Both the position numbers and the translations under genes were made by a program. A stretch of DNA of 57,149 nt, from positions 1 through 57,149 of the forward strand of contig CAZDKL010000007.1 in the NCBI GenBank assembly GCA_964506185.1. The letters are read 5' to 3'. Of this stretch, positions 32,546 through 40,387 are shown one piece after another; the stretch's first letter is position 1; every line of letters begins with the position of its first letter. A model generated the notes under the pieces. That model made no database searches. It was not told where the DNA came from and was given only the letters and a program-made list of their open reading frames with translations. Origin of the DNA: UBA2144 sp964506185 (lineage in GTDB: Bacteria > Patescibacteriota > Gracilibacteria > Peribacterales > Peribacteraceae).

Positions 32546-33457
32546 TTAGAGCCACCCCTTCTTGGCAAAATACCCCAACAATCCTGAAAGTATCAGCACC
32601 ATTCCCACAATAAGACCTGCGAATGCCAGAGGATGCTGTTGATAAGGAAGAACTACATTCATTCCGAATAATCCGGTCAAAAACGTTAGCGGTAGCATCG
32701 TGACGGAAAATACGGTTAGTATTCTAACAATAGCATTCGTCTTATGAGTCAACCATGATTCATGCGTGTCCTGAAGAGAATCGATCATTTCTTTGGCTGT
32801 ATCCAAAAGAGACCATTGCCTCTCGATTGCATCCAAGATGTCATCGAAATAGAGAGATAATTCTTTAGATACAAATTTCCTGTTCTTATGCTCAAGTGCA
32901 CCTATCAAAGTTCTTTGAGGCAAAAGTATCGCACGCATCGTAATTATGTTCCTTTTAAGAGTCATAATGTCTCTGAGTATGTCCACTTGTTCCTCTTGCT
33001 CAAATAATTCATCTTCCATCTTTCTGATTTCTTTGGTTATCGTATCAACAAGGGGAAAAACGCCATCAAAGAAATGATTCATTAGTTCATACAAAAAGAA
33101 TCCGGTTCCATGCTCCATGTATTCAGATCTTTTCTCCTCGGATTCCTTTAATTGCTTCCATAGCGTGTCTAAAACTGCAATTTTGCCTCGATGCAGAGTA
33201 ACAAAGAAATCTTGACCCAAGAAAATATTCACTTCCTCCTTAACCATGCGCCCTGTTCGCTTATTTAGATAAGGAATATGGAAAACCAAGAAGAGATATT
33301 CGTCATATTCCTCAACTTTCGGCCGTTCGTGTTCACTCAAACAGTCCTCAATATCCAATTCATGGAAATCAAATTTCTTTTGCAATTCCAGAAGATCCTT
33401 TTCCTGCGGATTCGGATCATCCAGCCATGTGATGTCTTTGTAAGTGAGACTTCGCAT
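32546..33457 (-). CDS. corA: CorA-type magnesium/divalent cation channel
   Basis: 303 aa. A large N-terminal cytoplasmic domain is followed by the long pore helix and two C-terminal membrane helices. The diagnostic GMN motif is present (LTGLFGMNVVLPY), and a basic C-terminus (FAKKGWL) closes the protein. CorA pentamers admit Mg2+ and are gated by cytoplasmic Mg2+. Length is close to the usual 315 aa. Both flanking spacers are word-repeat hairpins. Confidence 0.9.
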   Translation of the reverse strand: MRSLTYKDITWLDDPNPQEKDLLELQKKFDFHELDIEDCLSEHERPKVEEYDEYLFLVFHIPYLNKRTGRMVKEEVNIFLGQDFFVTLHRGKIAVLDTLWKQLKESEEKRSEYMEHGTGFFLYELMNHFFDGVFPLVDTITKEIRKMEDELFEQEEQVDILRDIMTLKRNIITMRAILLPQRTLIGALEHKNRKFVSKELSLYFDDILDAIERQWSLLDTAKEMIDSLQDTHESWLTHKTNAIVRILTVFSVTMLPLTFLTGLFGMNVVLPYQQHPLAFAGLIVGMVLILSGLLGYFAKKGWL

Positions 33458-33528
33458 GATGGCGAGGGGGCATAGGTTCGTTATATTTAAGCCTTTGCGA
33501 CCGATAATATCAAGCCATTAATAGCTTA

Positions 33529-33616
33529 AATGAATAATGAATAGTGAAGAATGAAAAATACTTACAAGTGAGACCATCCAAATAATTATTCATTATTCAT
33601 TCTTAATTATTCATTT
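33529..33616. repeat. Inverted arms of a private word (GAATAATGAATA / TTATTCATTATTC)
   Basis: Left arm 33529-33559 and right arm 33582-33616 are complementary word arrays. The right arm runs into the stop codon of the 136 aa gene at 33611. Confidence 0.7.
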
Positions 33617-34021
33617 CTTTTTCTTTCGCTTTGGAAGATACTTTTTTCTCGGATCATCGATAGTCTCTGATGGTAATTTCTTGTAGTACTTAAGCTTAAA
33701 CATTTTTACTTGAAAGAATATGTATGCAACCCATGCAATCAGCCACACAACCCACCATAGTCGCATTGCAACATAACTAATCTGCTCCGCCCTTGCTATA
33801 GTTAGAACCAGAGCCACTATCCCAAACCAAAGGCAGGCACTCGGCCATGACCTACTAAGCTTCTTAGTTACTTGATTATCAAGTTTTTTCCTCCACATGC
33901 GAAGAGTAAATGAAACTACAATTATTCCGAGCGCCAATACTAGAAGTGCTGTAAGTTTTGGACTTCCATACGGAATTACGGGATTGTTAGGCCAAAGGAG
34001 ATAAGTAACTAACTGCTTCAT
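33611..34021 (-). CDS. Small membrane protein of unknown function (136 aa)
   Basis: Three or four hydrophobic helices (about 24-41, 61-78, 86-105) precede a basic tail ending in KRKKKK. No family recognised. Its ATG overlaps the upstream stop by four bases, so it is translationally coupled to the 125 aa PLDc_N-like gene and the two probably act together. Confidence 0.7.
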   Translation of the reverse strand: MKQLVTYLLWPNNPVIPYGSPKLTALLVLALGIIVVSFTLRMWRKKLDNQVTKKLSRSWPSACLWFGIVALVLTIARAEQISYVAMRLWWVVWLIAWVAYIFFQVKMFKLKYYKKLPSETIDDPRKKYLPKRKKKK

Positions 34022-34395
34022 GTTTGCTGATTCTTTACTTTTACTACTTTCTTCTTAGGTGCTTTTTTCTGAACTTGTTTCTGGGCTATCCCTTCCAAAA
34101 TCGTCTGCATCATTCTATCCAAATCCCTTTGTTTAACAGTTCTTGCAGGACGAATTAGAATGTAAAGCAAGAATCCAACTAAAGGAAAAAGTGCTACAAG
34201 CAAAATGCAGAAAAGCATGTATATAAATGAGTGGGTTCGAAGAATAATGTCCCTTGTTGTGTAAAAAACGAGGAATATAAGAAGGAGTCCCACTACAATC
34301 AGAACGACTTGCCCTATTCGGAGCATAGGGTTTTCAGCGAATAAAATTAGCCAGGGCTGAAGAACCGGCATTATGGAGGCGAGTAGGTTTTGCAT
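34018..34395 (-). CDS. Small PLDc_N-like membrane protein
   Basis: 125 aa with three hydrophobic segments. FPLVGFLLYILIRPARTVKQ resembles the PLDc_N (phospholipase D/nuclease N-terminal) membrane module common in CPR small proteins; no catalytic domain is attached. The C-terminus is basic (KKAPKKKVVKVK). I use the inner ATG at 34395 because a perfect TATAAT (34402-34407) ends six bases before it; the longer frame from 34437 would start upstream of that box. Confidence 0.7.
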   Translation of the reverse strand: MQNLLASIMPVLQPWLILFAENPMLRIGQVVLIVVGLLLIFLVFYTTRDIILRTHSFIYMLFCILLVALFPLVGFLLYILIRPARTVKQRDLDRMMQTILEGIAQKQVQKKAPKKKVVKVKNQQT

Positions 34396-34401
34396 GCGGA
34401 G

Positions 34402-34407
34402 ATTATA
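34402..34407 (-). promoter_or_regulatory. -10 box fixing the start of the PLDc_N-like gene
   Basis: TATAAT on the minus strand ends 6 bases before the ATG at 34395. Confidence 0.5.
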
Positions 34408-34427
34408 GTATTTGTAGTCCTGTAATA

Positions 34428-34555
34428 CAATCGACAATCAACACGCTACGCTTTCAACAATCGACAATCTTCTATTCTTTCAAGAATTAATAAGTTGATT
34501 GTTGAAAGGGCGCGAAGCGCCCGTGTTGATAGTCCGAAGGACGTGTTGATTGTTG
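34428..34555. repeat. Private-word spacer (CAATCGACAATC / GATTGTTG) with GC hairpins
   Basis: Left words ACAATCGACAATC and TTCAACAATC; right words TTGATTGTTGAA and GTGTTGATTGTTG. Inside are a GGGCGC-GAA-GCGCCC hairpin (34508-34522) and GTCC-GAA-GGAC (34532-34542). The GGGCGC hairpin recurs at 53542-53556. Confidence 0.65.
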
Positions 34556-35479
34556 TTATAGATGCGGATACTTCCTCCTGTGCACAAGAACATACACAAC
34601 TGTTGCAAGCACTGCCAAAATTGCCAGGAATTGGCTAAACCTGAGCTCAAATGTAGGTAAGGTTACAACAGACCTCAGTATCAGATATCCTCCAAAAATC
34701 GCTATAAGGCAAATTTCGTACATAATCAGTCCAGCTCTGGAGAGTTTAAGCTCGACTGCGGCAAAAACTCCAAGACTTATAAACAGTGCAACAAGAACAA
34801 CGAAATCCAGCTGTGTTGCGAACACAGGTATAGAGAAATCTCCTCTGAAGTACTCAAAAATAAAGGTAAATGCACTTGCAACCAGAATGCCAGCCAGAGT
34901 CTCCGCACCTGCACGCTTGTGATACTTGCGCACAATTAGAAGAAGAAACGTTAGTACAAGAAAGAACAGAGCATAATAGATCTGAACCGGATGAATCGGG
35001 ACTGTATACCTTACTCCTATGGTGTCATAAGAGACTCCCCATATAAGATCTGTTGGTTTTCCATACGAATGTCCGGATAGAAACTTACCAATCCAGTCGA
35101 ATACCAATCCGAAAGTCGTAGCGGGAAGCAATACATCCAACCACTGAAGAAAAGTAGCCCGCTGAGTCCTGGTTGCCATGTATAGAACTACGGCAATACC
35201 AATTGCTCCTCCCAGAAAACTAAATCCTCCGTCCCAAAATATAAAAATCCTGAATGGATCACGCAAATAAATGCGATATTCAGAGATAATTGCAATTAAT
35301 CTGGCGCCAACAATAAATGTGATCAAATATCTAATTGAATTATCCTTGAAGTTTTGAATTGATAGATTTGCGCTGGCAGTAAGACGTAGAAAAAATTCGG
35401 TGCCCAGCCATACGCCCAGAAGTAGAAATACTACTCGCATCCAAATCATGAATGGGCCGATCATGAAAGCTTCAAACAT
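34556..35479 (-). CDS. Lgt-like membrane protein with catalytic motifs replaced
   Basis: 307 aa, seven or more helices, collinear with prolipoprotein diacylglyceryl transferase (GGFSFLGGAIG; GKFLSGHSYGKPTDLIWGV; IHPVQIYYALF). Lgt transfers diacylglycerol to the lipobox Cys. The residues most linked to activity differ: the His of the HGGxIG motif is Leu, and the G-R-x-G-N-F-x-N-G-E signature reads DWIGKFLSGH, so Arg, Asn and Glu are lost. It is therefore either a divergent transferase or a non-catalytic relative. It follows thrS on the same strand. Confidence 0.7.
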   Translation of the reverse strand: MFEAFMIGPFMIWMRVVFLLLGVWLGTEFFLRLTASANLSIQNFKDNSIRYLITFIVGARLIAIISEYRIYLRDPFRIFIFWDGGFSFLGGAIGIAVVLYMATRTQRATFLQWLDVLLPATTFGLVFDWIGKFLSGHSYGKPTDLIWGVSYDTIGVRYTVPIHPVQIYYALFFLVLTFLLLIVRKYHKRAGAETLAGILVASAFTFIFEYFRGDFSIPVFATQLDFVVLVALFISLGVFAAVELKLSRAGLIMYEICLIAIFGGYLILRSVVTLPTFELRFSQFLAILAVLATVVYVLVHRRKYPHL

Positions 35480-35482
35480 AAC

Positions 35483-35563
35483 AATAGGTTAATAGGTTAT
35501 GGGTAGGTAGGTAAATAGGTTTTTATAGAAAACCTATTAACCTATTAGCAACTATCAACCTAT
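35483..35563. repeat. Inverted arms of a private word (AATAGGTT / AACCTATT)
   Basis: Left arm 35483-35523 and right arm 35529-35563 can form a long near-continuous hairpin with a five-base loop. It lies between thrS and the Lgt-like gene and ends seven bases before the thrS stop. Confidence 0.75.
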
Positions 35564-35569
35564 CGAATA

Positions 35570-37372
35570 TTATAGTCTTCTTTCTCTCACATCCTCCACC
35601 GCCCTCTTTATAAACTCATCCAAACTGACCTCTACCTGCTCCTTTGTCTTTACATTTCTTAAAGCAACCGAGTTACCCGAAACTTCTTTCTCTCCCAAAA
35701 CCAAGAGATAAGGATACTTTTGCTTCTCCCCTTCTCTGATTCTCTTTCCAAGCGATTCAGATGGATCCATGTAGTGCGGACGAAGCCCTTCGGACTTTAA
35801 TTTCTGGACAACTTCCTGAGCATATTTAACGTGAGGTTCTGCAACAGGCACAACTCCCATCTGAACAGGAGCAAGCCAGAGCGGGAATAGACCTGCGAAG
35901 TGTTCTATAAGGAATCCGACTGTTCTTTCATGCGTGCCAAGTGGTGCGCGGTGTATGCAAAGAGGAACTTTTTCCGATCCATCTTTATCTATGTACTTAA
36001 GCCCCATCTTTCCAGGGACATCAAAGTCAATTTGGTTAGTTGCGATAGTGAATTCTCTTCCAATAGCACTCCAAACTTCTATATCAACCTTCGGTCCGTA
36101 GAAAGCAGCTTCATCTTCCACCTCCTCGAACTCGCACCCCGACTTTTTCATAACATTTCTGACCATTTCTTCCGTCTTCAACCACAACTCTGGTTCGTTC
36201 ACATACTTTTTACCGAGTCCATCCTTTCCATGCAGTGAAAATCTCATCACATACTTTTCAATCCCGAATATTTCGAAATATTTGAGGTACATTTTTGTAA
36301 CCGCCATGAACTCATCTTCAAATTGCTCCTCGGAGCAATACATATGAGCATCATTCATAGACAGTGATCTGACTCTCATCAATCCAAACAGCGCGCCCGA
36401 GTCTTCGTAACGATAGCAGCTGCCATATTCAGCAAGCCTTAGCGGAAGATCCCTGTAACTGCGCGGTTTTGATGCAAATATCTCATGATGATGAGGACAG
36501 TTCATTGGCTTCATGTAGTACTCCTCCCCTTCTTCCTCTCCCTTTTCCTTAAGCTTCATTGGTGGGAACATTGCTTCCTTATAATGAGCCAAGTGACCTG
36601 TCTGCTCATAGAGTTTTCCTTTTGCACAATGAGGAGTTTTGACTTGGCAGTAACCATCCTTATCCTCCATTTCCCGTGCAAGCTTCTCCAGCTCATTGCA
36701 AATGACTGTTCCTTTCGGAGTCCATAGAGGAAGACCGGGGCCAACCCTTTCACTGAACGTAAATAGGTCGAGTTCCTTGCCTAGTTTTCTGTGATCTCTC
36801 TTCTTTGCCTCCTCCATCATGGTGATGTATTCCTGCAATTCCTGCTTGGACGGATACACGGCAACATAAATGCGAGTTAACTGCTGATTTTTTTCATCTC
36901 CTCTCCAATATGCACCCGCTAAACTCATTATTTTGAAACCGTCAGCCGGAATTTCCTTCACATCATCTTTATGTCCGCCCGCACATAGGTCTACGAAAGT
37001 CTCCGCACCCTTTGCATCAACATTTTTGTAATGAGTTACTTCAGTCTCCCCATCTTTTTTGAGGTCTTCGACCAACTCAACCTTAAACGGCTGCTTCATT
37101 TTCTTCCAAAACTTAATCGAGTCTTCGGCTGACATCTTTTCTTCTTCAAACTTCTGCCCTTTGTTGATGATCGACCTCATCTCCTTCTCAATTTTCTTAA
37201 AATCATCATCAGTTATCGGCTCTTTGAACTGGAAATCGTAATAACATCCGTAATCAATCGGAGGACCTATTGTAATCTTTGTATCTGGCCACAAGTTTAC
37301 TACCGCCTGAGCCAAGACATGCGAACAGGAGTGTCGTAGATTGTAGAGATCCGAATCCATTTCCTTTGCCAT
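35570..37372 (-). CDS. thrS: Threonyl-tRNA synthetase
   Basis: ThrRS charges tRNA-Thr and edits Ser-tRNA-Thr. The 600 aa product starts directly in the editing domain (HSCSHVLAQAV near residue 14; DLCAGGHKDDV), so the N-terminal TGS domain of the usual 640 aa enzyme is missing. The class II catalytic core is complete (MNCPHHHEIF, motif 2 RYEDSG, motif 3 HRAPLGTHERTVGFLIEHF), followed by the anticodon-binding domain. The frame opens at a TTG (37390), but ATG 37372 is preferred. Expression is predicted to be controlled by the threonine attenuator just upstream. Confidence 0.95.
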   Translation of the reverse strand: MAKEMDSDLYNLRHSCSHVLAQAVVNLWPDTKITIGPPIDYGCYYDFQFKEPITDDDFKKIEKEMRSIINKGQKFEEEKMSAEDSIKFWKKMKQPFKVELVEDLKKDGETEVTHYKNVDAKGAETFVDLCAGGHKDDVKEIPADGFKIMSLAGAYWRGDEKNQQLTRIYVAVYPSKQELQEYITMMEEAKKRDHRKLGKELDLFTFSERVGPGLPLWTPKGTVICNELEKLAREMEDKDGYCQVKTPHCAKGKLYEQTGHLAHYKEAMFPPMKLKEKGEEEGEEYYMKPMNCPHHHEIFASKPRSYRDLPLRLAEYGSCYRYEDSGALFGLMRVRSLSMNDAHMYCSEEQFEDEFMAVTKMYLKYFEIFGIEKYVMRFSLHGKDGLGKKYVNEPELWLKTEEMVRNVMKKSGCEFEEVEDEAAFYGPKVDIEVWSAIGREFTIATNQIDFDVPGKMGLKYIDKDGSEKVPLCIHRAPLGTHERTVGFLIEHFAGLFPLWLAPVQMGVVPVAEPHVKYAQEVVQKLKSEGLRPHYMDPSESLGKRIREGEKQKYPYLLVLGEKEVSGNSVALRNVKTKEQVEVSLDEFIKRAVEDVRERRL

Positions 37373-37390
37373 ATGAGAGGATGGTAACAA

Positions 37391-37421
37391 ATAAAAACGC
37401 CCTTCGCTATTGGAAGGGGCG
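37391..37421 (-). terminator. Attenuator terminator of thrS
   Basis: On the minus strand CGCCCCTTC pairs with GAAGGGCG (one bulged C, seven-base loop), followed by TTTTTATTT. It lies 19 bases before the thrS ATG, so when formed it stops transcription before the gene. Confidence 0.88.
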
Positions 37422-37464
37422 GTATAAGAGTATTTGAGTATGCAGGAGTCCCCTTCCTAGAAGG
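37412..37464 (-). promoter_or_regulatory. thrS antiterminator and pre-emptor helices
   Basis: GGAAGGGG (37450-37457) is exactly complementary to CCCCTTCC (37412-37419), the 5' half of the terminator; this is the antiterminator. GAAGG (37452-37456) can instead pair with CCTTC (37460-37464) inside the leader coding region, a pre-emptor that would free the terminator. The antiterminator arm begins at the last base of the leader stop codon, so a ribosome finishing the leader masks it, while one stalled at Thr codons leaves it free. Confidence 0.82.
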
Positions 37465-37501
37465 TCGTTGTGGTAGTCGTAGTTGTCGAAACTGACTGCA
37501 T
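37457..37501 (-). CDS. thrS leader peptide with eight consecutive Thr codons
   Basis: A 14-codon frame MQSVSTTTTTTTTF then TAG. The eight adjacent Thr codons use all four ACN codons (ACA, ACT, ACG, ACT, ACC, ACA, ACG, ACC), so any shortage of charged tRNA-Thr would stall the ribosome. It lies between a consensus promoter and an antiterminator/terminator pair in front of thrS, which is the classical leader-peptide arrangement. TATAAT ends 8 bases before the ATG, so the leader itself would be translated from a leaderless mRNA. Confidence 0.9.
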   Translation of the reverse strand: MQSVSTTTTTTTTF

Positions 37502-37509
37502 ACGAACTT

Positions 37510-37518
37510 ATTATACCA
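37510..37518 (-). promoter_or_regulatory. Extended -10 promoter of the thrS leader
   Basis: On the minus strand TGG-TATAAT, an extended -10 with a perfect hexamer. Upstream A-tracts at about 37536-37557, inside the end of dnaA and the spacer, resemble an UP element. No strong -35 is seen. Confidence 0.65.
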
Positions 37519-37554
37519 AATCTTCCCACCCTTTTAACTCTTTTTTCTCTTTTT

Positions 37555-39018
37555 TTAAACCACCCCCACCTCCTCCTCAATGGCCCTAACCTCTCTTAAG
37601 AGCTGAGCATCATTTAGGAGCTTTCTTTCAATTTTGGATACTGCATTCATAACCGTAGTGTGGTCGCGGTTGGAGAAGACTTCTCCGATTCCAACATAAC
37701 TCATATTCAAATACTTCTTCCCAAGCAACATTGCGATCTGGCGAGGCAAAAGTATGTCGCGATTTCTCTTTGGACCAATCATGTCCTGAACTGATACCGA
37801 ATAGTAGCGGCTGACTGCCTCTATTATTTCCTGAAAGGTCGGACGCCTCTTTTCTTTCTTCTCGAAGCCCGTGTCTTGCTCTTCCAAGTGAGGATCTTTA
37901 TTCAGCTTCTTCATTATCTGTGCAATTGATTGGATGGTGGGCATGCGTTGTTCAAGTTCGTAAAGCGCAACAGCCTGCATCAGGATTCCTTCGAGTTCCC
38001 TGACGCTATTTGTAGTATGTTCCGCGATAAATTGGAGTACATTCATCTCTATAAACAACTCATACTCTTTCGCTTTCTCCACAAGTATCGCCAGTCGAGT
38101 TTCGTAATCCGGTTTGCTTACGTCCGCTATCATTCCCCTCTCGAATCTGGAGATTAACCTATCTTCCAGATCAAGTTCCTGCGGAGGACGGTCGGCTGAA
38201 ATAATTATTTGCTTGTGTTCTTCGTAAAGAGTATTGAATGTGTGGAAAAATTCCTCCTGAGTGCGCTCTTTGTTTGCAAGAAACTGAACATCATCAATAA
38301 TCAGAATATCAACTTTGCGGTAACGGCCGCGTACTTTCTCCATCTTTTGCATTCGAATGGCTTCCACCACTTCATTCGTGAAATCTTCGCTAGTTGTATA
38401 AACAACCGTGGCCTTTGGCATGTGTTTTAAGATTGAATTCCCCGTCGCCTGAAGCAAATGAGTCTTCCCAAGTCCCACTCCTCCATATAAGAATAGCGGA
38501 TTGTATTTTCCTCCGGGCTGAGTAGCTACCGCCTGGCATGCGGCATGCGCGAGGCGATTCGACTCCCCCACTATAAAGTTATCTATGGTGTAACGCGGAC
38601 TGAGTATCTTGCTAACAATTCCCTCCGCCATCTTAACCTCCTGTTTTCCGGGAAGCTTTCTCTTTTTTTCTTCAGGAAACTGGACAAGCAAATCAATCGA
38701 CCTTTCCGGATTGTCTTTTAGGCCCACATCCACTCTGTAAACTATCTGTTCAATTGTCGAATCGCACTCCTTAGCAGCAACCAGAGTAATGCCTTTGTAA
38801 TGCTCAATATGCCAATTTAGTCCCATTGGAATAGGCAAGCCAACTATCAGTTTCCCTCCATCTCTTCCCAAAACTGCCGTATTCTTAAACCAAGTTACAA
38901 ACTGGCCTCGCTGTACCTGCGGCTCCAAGCGCTTGAGTATTTCCAACCAGAGGTCTTTGGTCGAACCGGTCGGAATGTTGACATTAGCCTTCGCCGGTGA
39001 AGAGACGGACGACGTCAT
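37555..39018 (-). CDS. dnaA: Chromosomal replication initiator DnaA
   Basis: 487 aa with all four domains: N-terminal domain I (DLWLEILKRLEPQVQRGQF), a linker, the AAA+ domain with Walker A GGVGLGKTH (about 180), Walker B IDDVQFL, and the C-terminal DNA-binding helix-turn-helix with SNRDHTTVMNAVSKIE. It overlaps the 3' end of rseP by 35 bases. thrS follows on the same strand behind its own promoter. No cluster of DnaA boxes was seen next to the gene, so the origin is probably elsewhere. Confidence 0.96.
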   Translation of the reverse strand: MTSSVSSPAKANVNIPTGSTKDLWLEILKRLEPQVQRGQFVTWFKNTAVLGRDGGKLIVGLPIPMGLNWHIEHYKGITLVAAKECDSTIEQIVYRVDVGLKDNPERSIDLLVQFPEEKKRKLPGKQEVKMAEGIVSKILSPRYTIDNFIVGESNRLAHAACQAVATQPGGKYNPLFLYGGVGLGKTHLLQATGNSILKHMPKATVVYTTSEDFTNEVVEAIRMQKMEKVRGRYRKVDILIIDDVQFLANKERTQEEFFHTFNTLYEEHKQIIISADRPPQELDLEDRLISRFERGMIADVSKPDYETRLAILVEKAKEYELFIEMNVLQFIAEHTTNSVRELEGILMQAVALYELEQRMPTIQSIAQIMKKLNKDPHLEEQDTGFEKKEKRRPTFQEIIEAVSRYYSVSVQDMIGPKRNRDILLPRQIAMLLGKKYLNMSYVGIGEVFSNRDHTTVMNAVSKIERKLLNDAQLLREVRAIEEEVGVV

Positions 39019-40141
39019 AGTAAGTAATAAATAATAGTAAGAATATCAGGAACAAAAATCCTATTGTGTTCGTCATTAGTTCAAACTTTCTGTTAACCGG
39101 CCTTCTGCTGATTAGTTCGGCAATTACAAACACCAATCTTCCTCCATCGAGTGCCGGAAAAGGAAGAATATTAAGCACAGCAAGGCTCAAGCTAAGAAGC
39201 GCAACCAAACGCAAATACATCATGAATCCTTCCTGCACCGATGCGTGAGTTAATTGTGCAATTCCAACAATACCTGCGATTCCCTCCGGAACTCTTCCGC
39301 TTTGCGCAAGCGACTTCATCAGAGTACCAATCCCCTTCACAGTCAGAGTGCTTACCACCCACGTTTCTCTGAATGCAAGACCCAATGCAACAAAAATATT
39401 ATGCTCGGGCGCTTCGAGCTTTATCGGATATGGAGTAAGTACAATGCCGGCTTTTCCATCCTTTAATCTGACTGTGAAATTTTCTTCTGTCTCGAGTCCC
39501 TCTCCAGACTTAACTGTATATTGCACTACCCTTTTTCCTTCCTGAGCTGCAACAACATCCTCAGGAATTGTCACAGGAACTCCATCAACCGTAGATAAAA
39601 CGCTTTCTTTTGGTACTCCAGCCTTAGCTGCGCTCTCTCCACTTATTACATCCGATACATAAACACCTAGTTCCAAATTAATAATCCCCTTCTCTGCTGC
39701 AAGCTTCATTCCATCCAGAGTTGTATAAGTAGGAATCCATTTGCCAACAGAAAATCCAATTGTGAGAATAATTATTGCAAGTAAGAAGTTCATAAAAACC
39801 CCTGCAGAAAGAATCACAACTCGTTTCCAAATTGCAACTGATCCAAAACTTCCTTTGGATGTTCTTTCTTTATTGGTTATTGCATTCTCACCTTTTAATC
39901 TTACAAATCCTCCAAACGGGATCCAGTTAAGAGAATATATTGTCCCCTTCTTCTTCCAAAGAGTTCTGGCTCTTGGGGGCAAGCCTAAGCCGAACTCTTC
40001 GACCGTGACTCCACTTAGCCTGGCGGCAGTAAAGTGGCCCCACTCGTGGATTAATATGAGTACCGTTAGGAGAAGTAAAAATGCGACTACAGATAGTAAG
40101 ACTGTCATGAAAAATGGCAGGTATAGGGTTAGTTCGCACAT
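38984..40141 (-). CDS. rseP: Site-2 intramembrane protease RseP family
   Basis: 385 aa zinc metalloprotease embedded in the membrane. The first helix carries HEWGH (about 33-37), the third-ligand motif is NILPFPALDGGRL near the C-terminus, and a PDZ-like domain lies between (about 155-235). RseP cuts membrane anti-sigma factors and clears signal peptides. No sigma/anti-sigma pair is in this window. It starts the rseP-dnaA pair. Confidence 0.9.
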   Translation of the reverse strand: MCELTLYLPFFMTVLLSVVAFLLLLTVLILIHEWGHFTAARLSGVTVEEFGLGLPPRARTLWKKKGTIYSLNWIPFGGFVRLKGENAITNKERTSKGSFGSVAIWKRVVILSAGVFMNFLLAIIILTIGFSVGKWIPTYTTLDGMKLAAEKGIINLELGVYVSDVISGESAAKAGVPKESVLSTVDGVPVTIPEDVVAAQEGKRVVQYTVKSGEGLETEENFTVRLKDGKAGIVLTPYPIKLEAPEHNIFVALGLAFRETWVVSTLTVKGIGTLMKSLAQSGRVPEGIAGIVGIAQLTHASVQEGFMMYLRLVALLSLSLAVLNILPFPALDGGRLVFVIAELISRRPVNRKFELMTNTIGFLFLIFLLLFITYYDVVRLFTGEG

Positions 40142-40152
40142 GTTAGACCTTA

Positions 40153-40178
40153 TGTGGAAAACTTAAAAGATATCCACA
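40153..40178. promoter_or_regulatory. Pair of near-consensus DnaA boxes upstream of rseP-dnaA
   Basis: TGTGGAAAA (40153-40161) and ATATCCACA (40170-40178) each differ by one base from the DnaA box TTATCCACA or its complement and face each other. They are 12 bases upstream of the rseP ATG and could let DnaA repress its own operon. Confidence 0.4.
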
Positions 40179-40242
40179 CCCACTTCCTGTTGCAAAGCAA
40201 AAAAAGCCTTTTGGAATGTATTAATGTGAAGTTCTTCCGGAA

Positions 40243-40319
40243 TGGTGGGCAATACTGGGGTCGAACCAGTGACCTCCGCGATGTCAACGCGACGCTCTAA
40301 CCAACTGAGCTAATTGCCC
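40243..40319 (-). tRNA. tRNA-Val (GAC)
   Basis: Acceptor GGGCAAT/ATTGCCC, anticodon loop TTGACAT (GAC), T arm ACTGG/CCAGT, CCA encoded. Confidence 0.94.
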
Positions 40320-40387
40320 TGATAGAACTCACAAAGGTTAGCAATCTTGATGGAAATCAACAAGAATAATTAGTAATATCCATCACC

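Noticed and set aside
37391..37515. T-box riboswitch for thrS
   Set aside because: No T-box consensus or specifier-loop layout is present; the Thr leader peptide and paired helices explain the region better.
37500..37560. Replication origin next to dnaA
   Set aside because: AT-rich, but no DnaA-box cluster; the A-tracts are better explained as an upstream promoter element.
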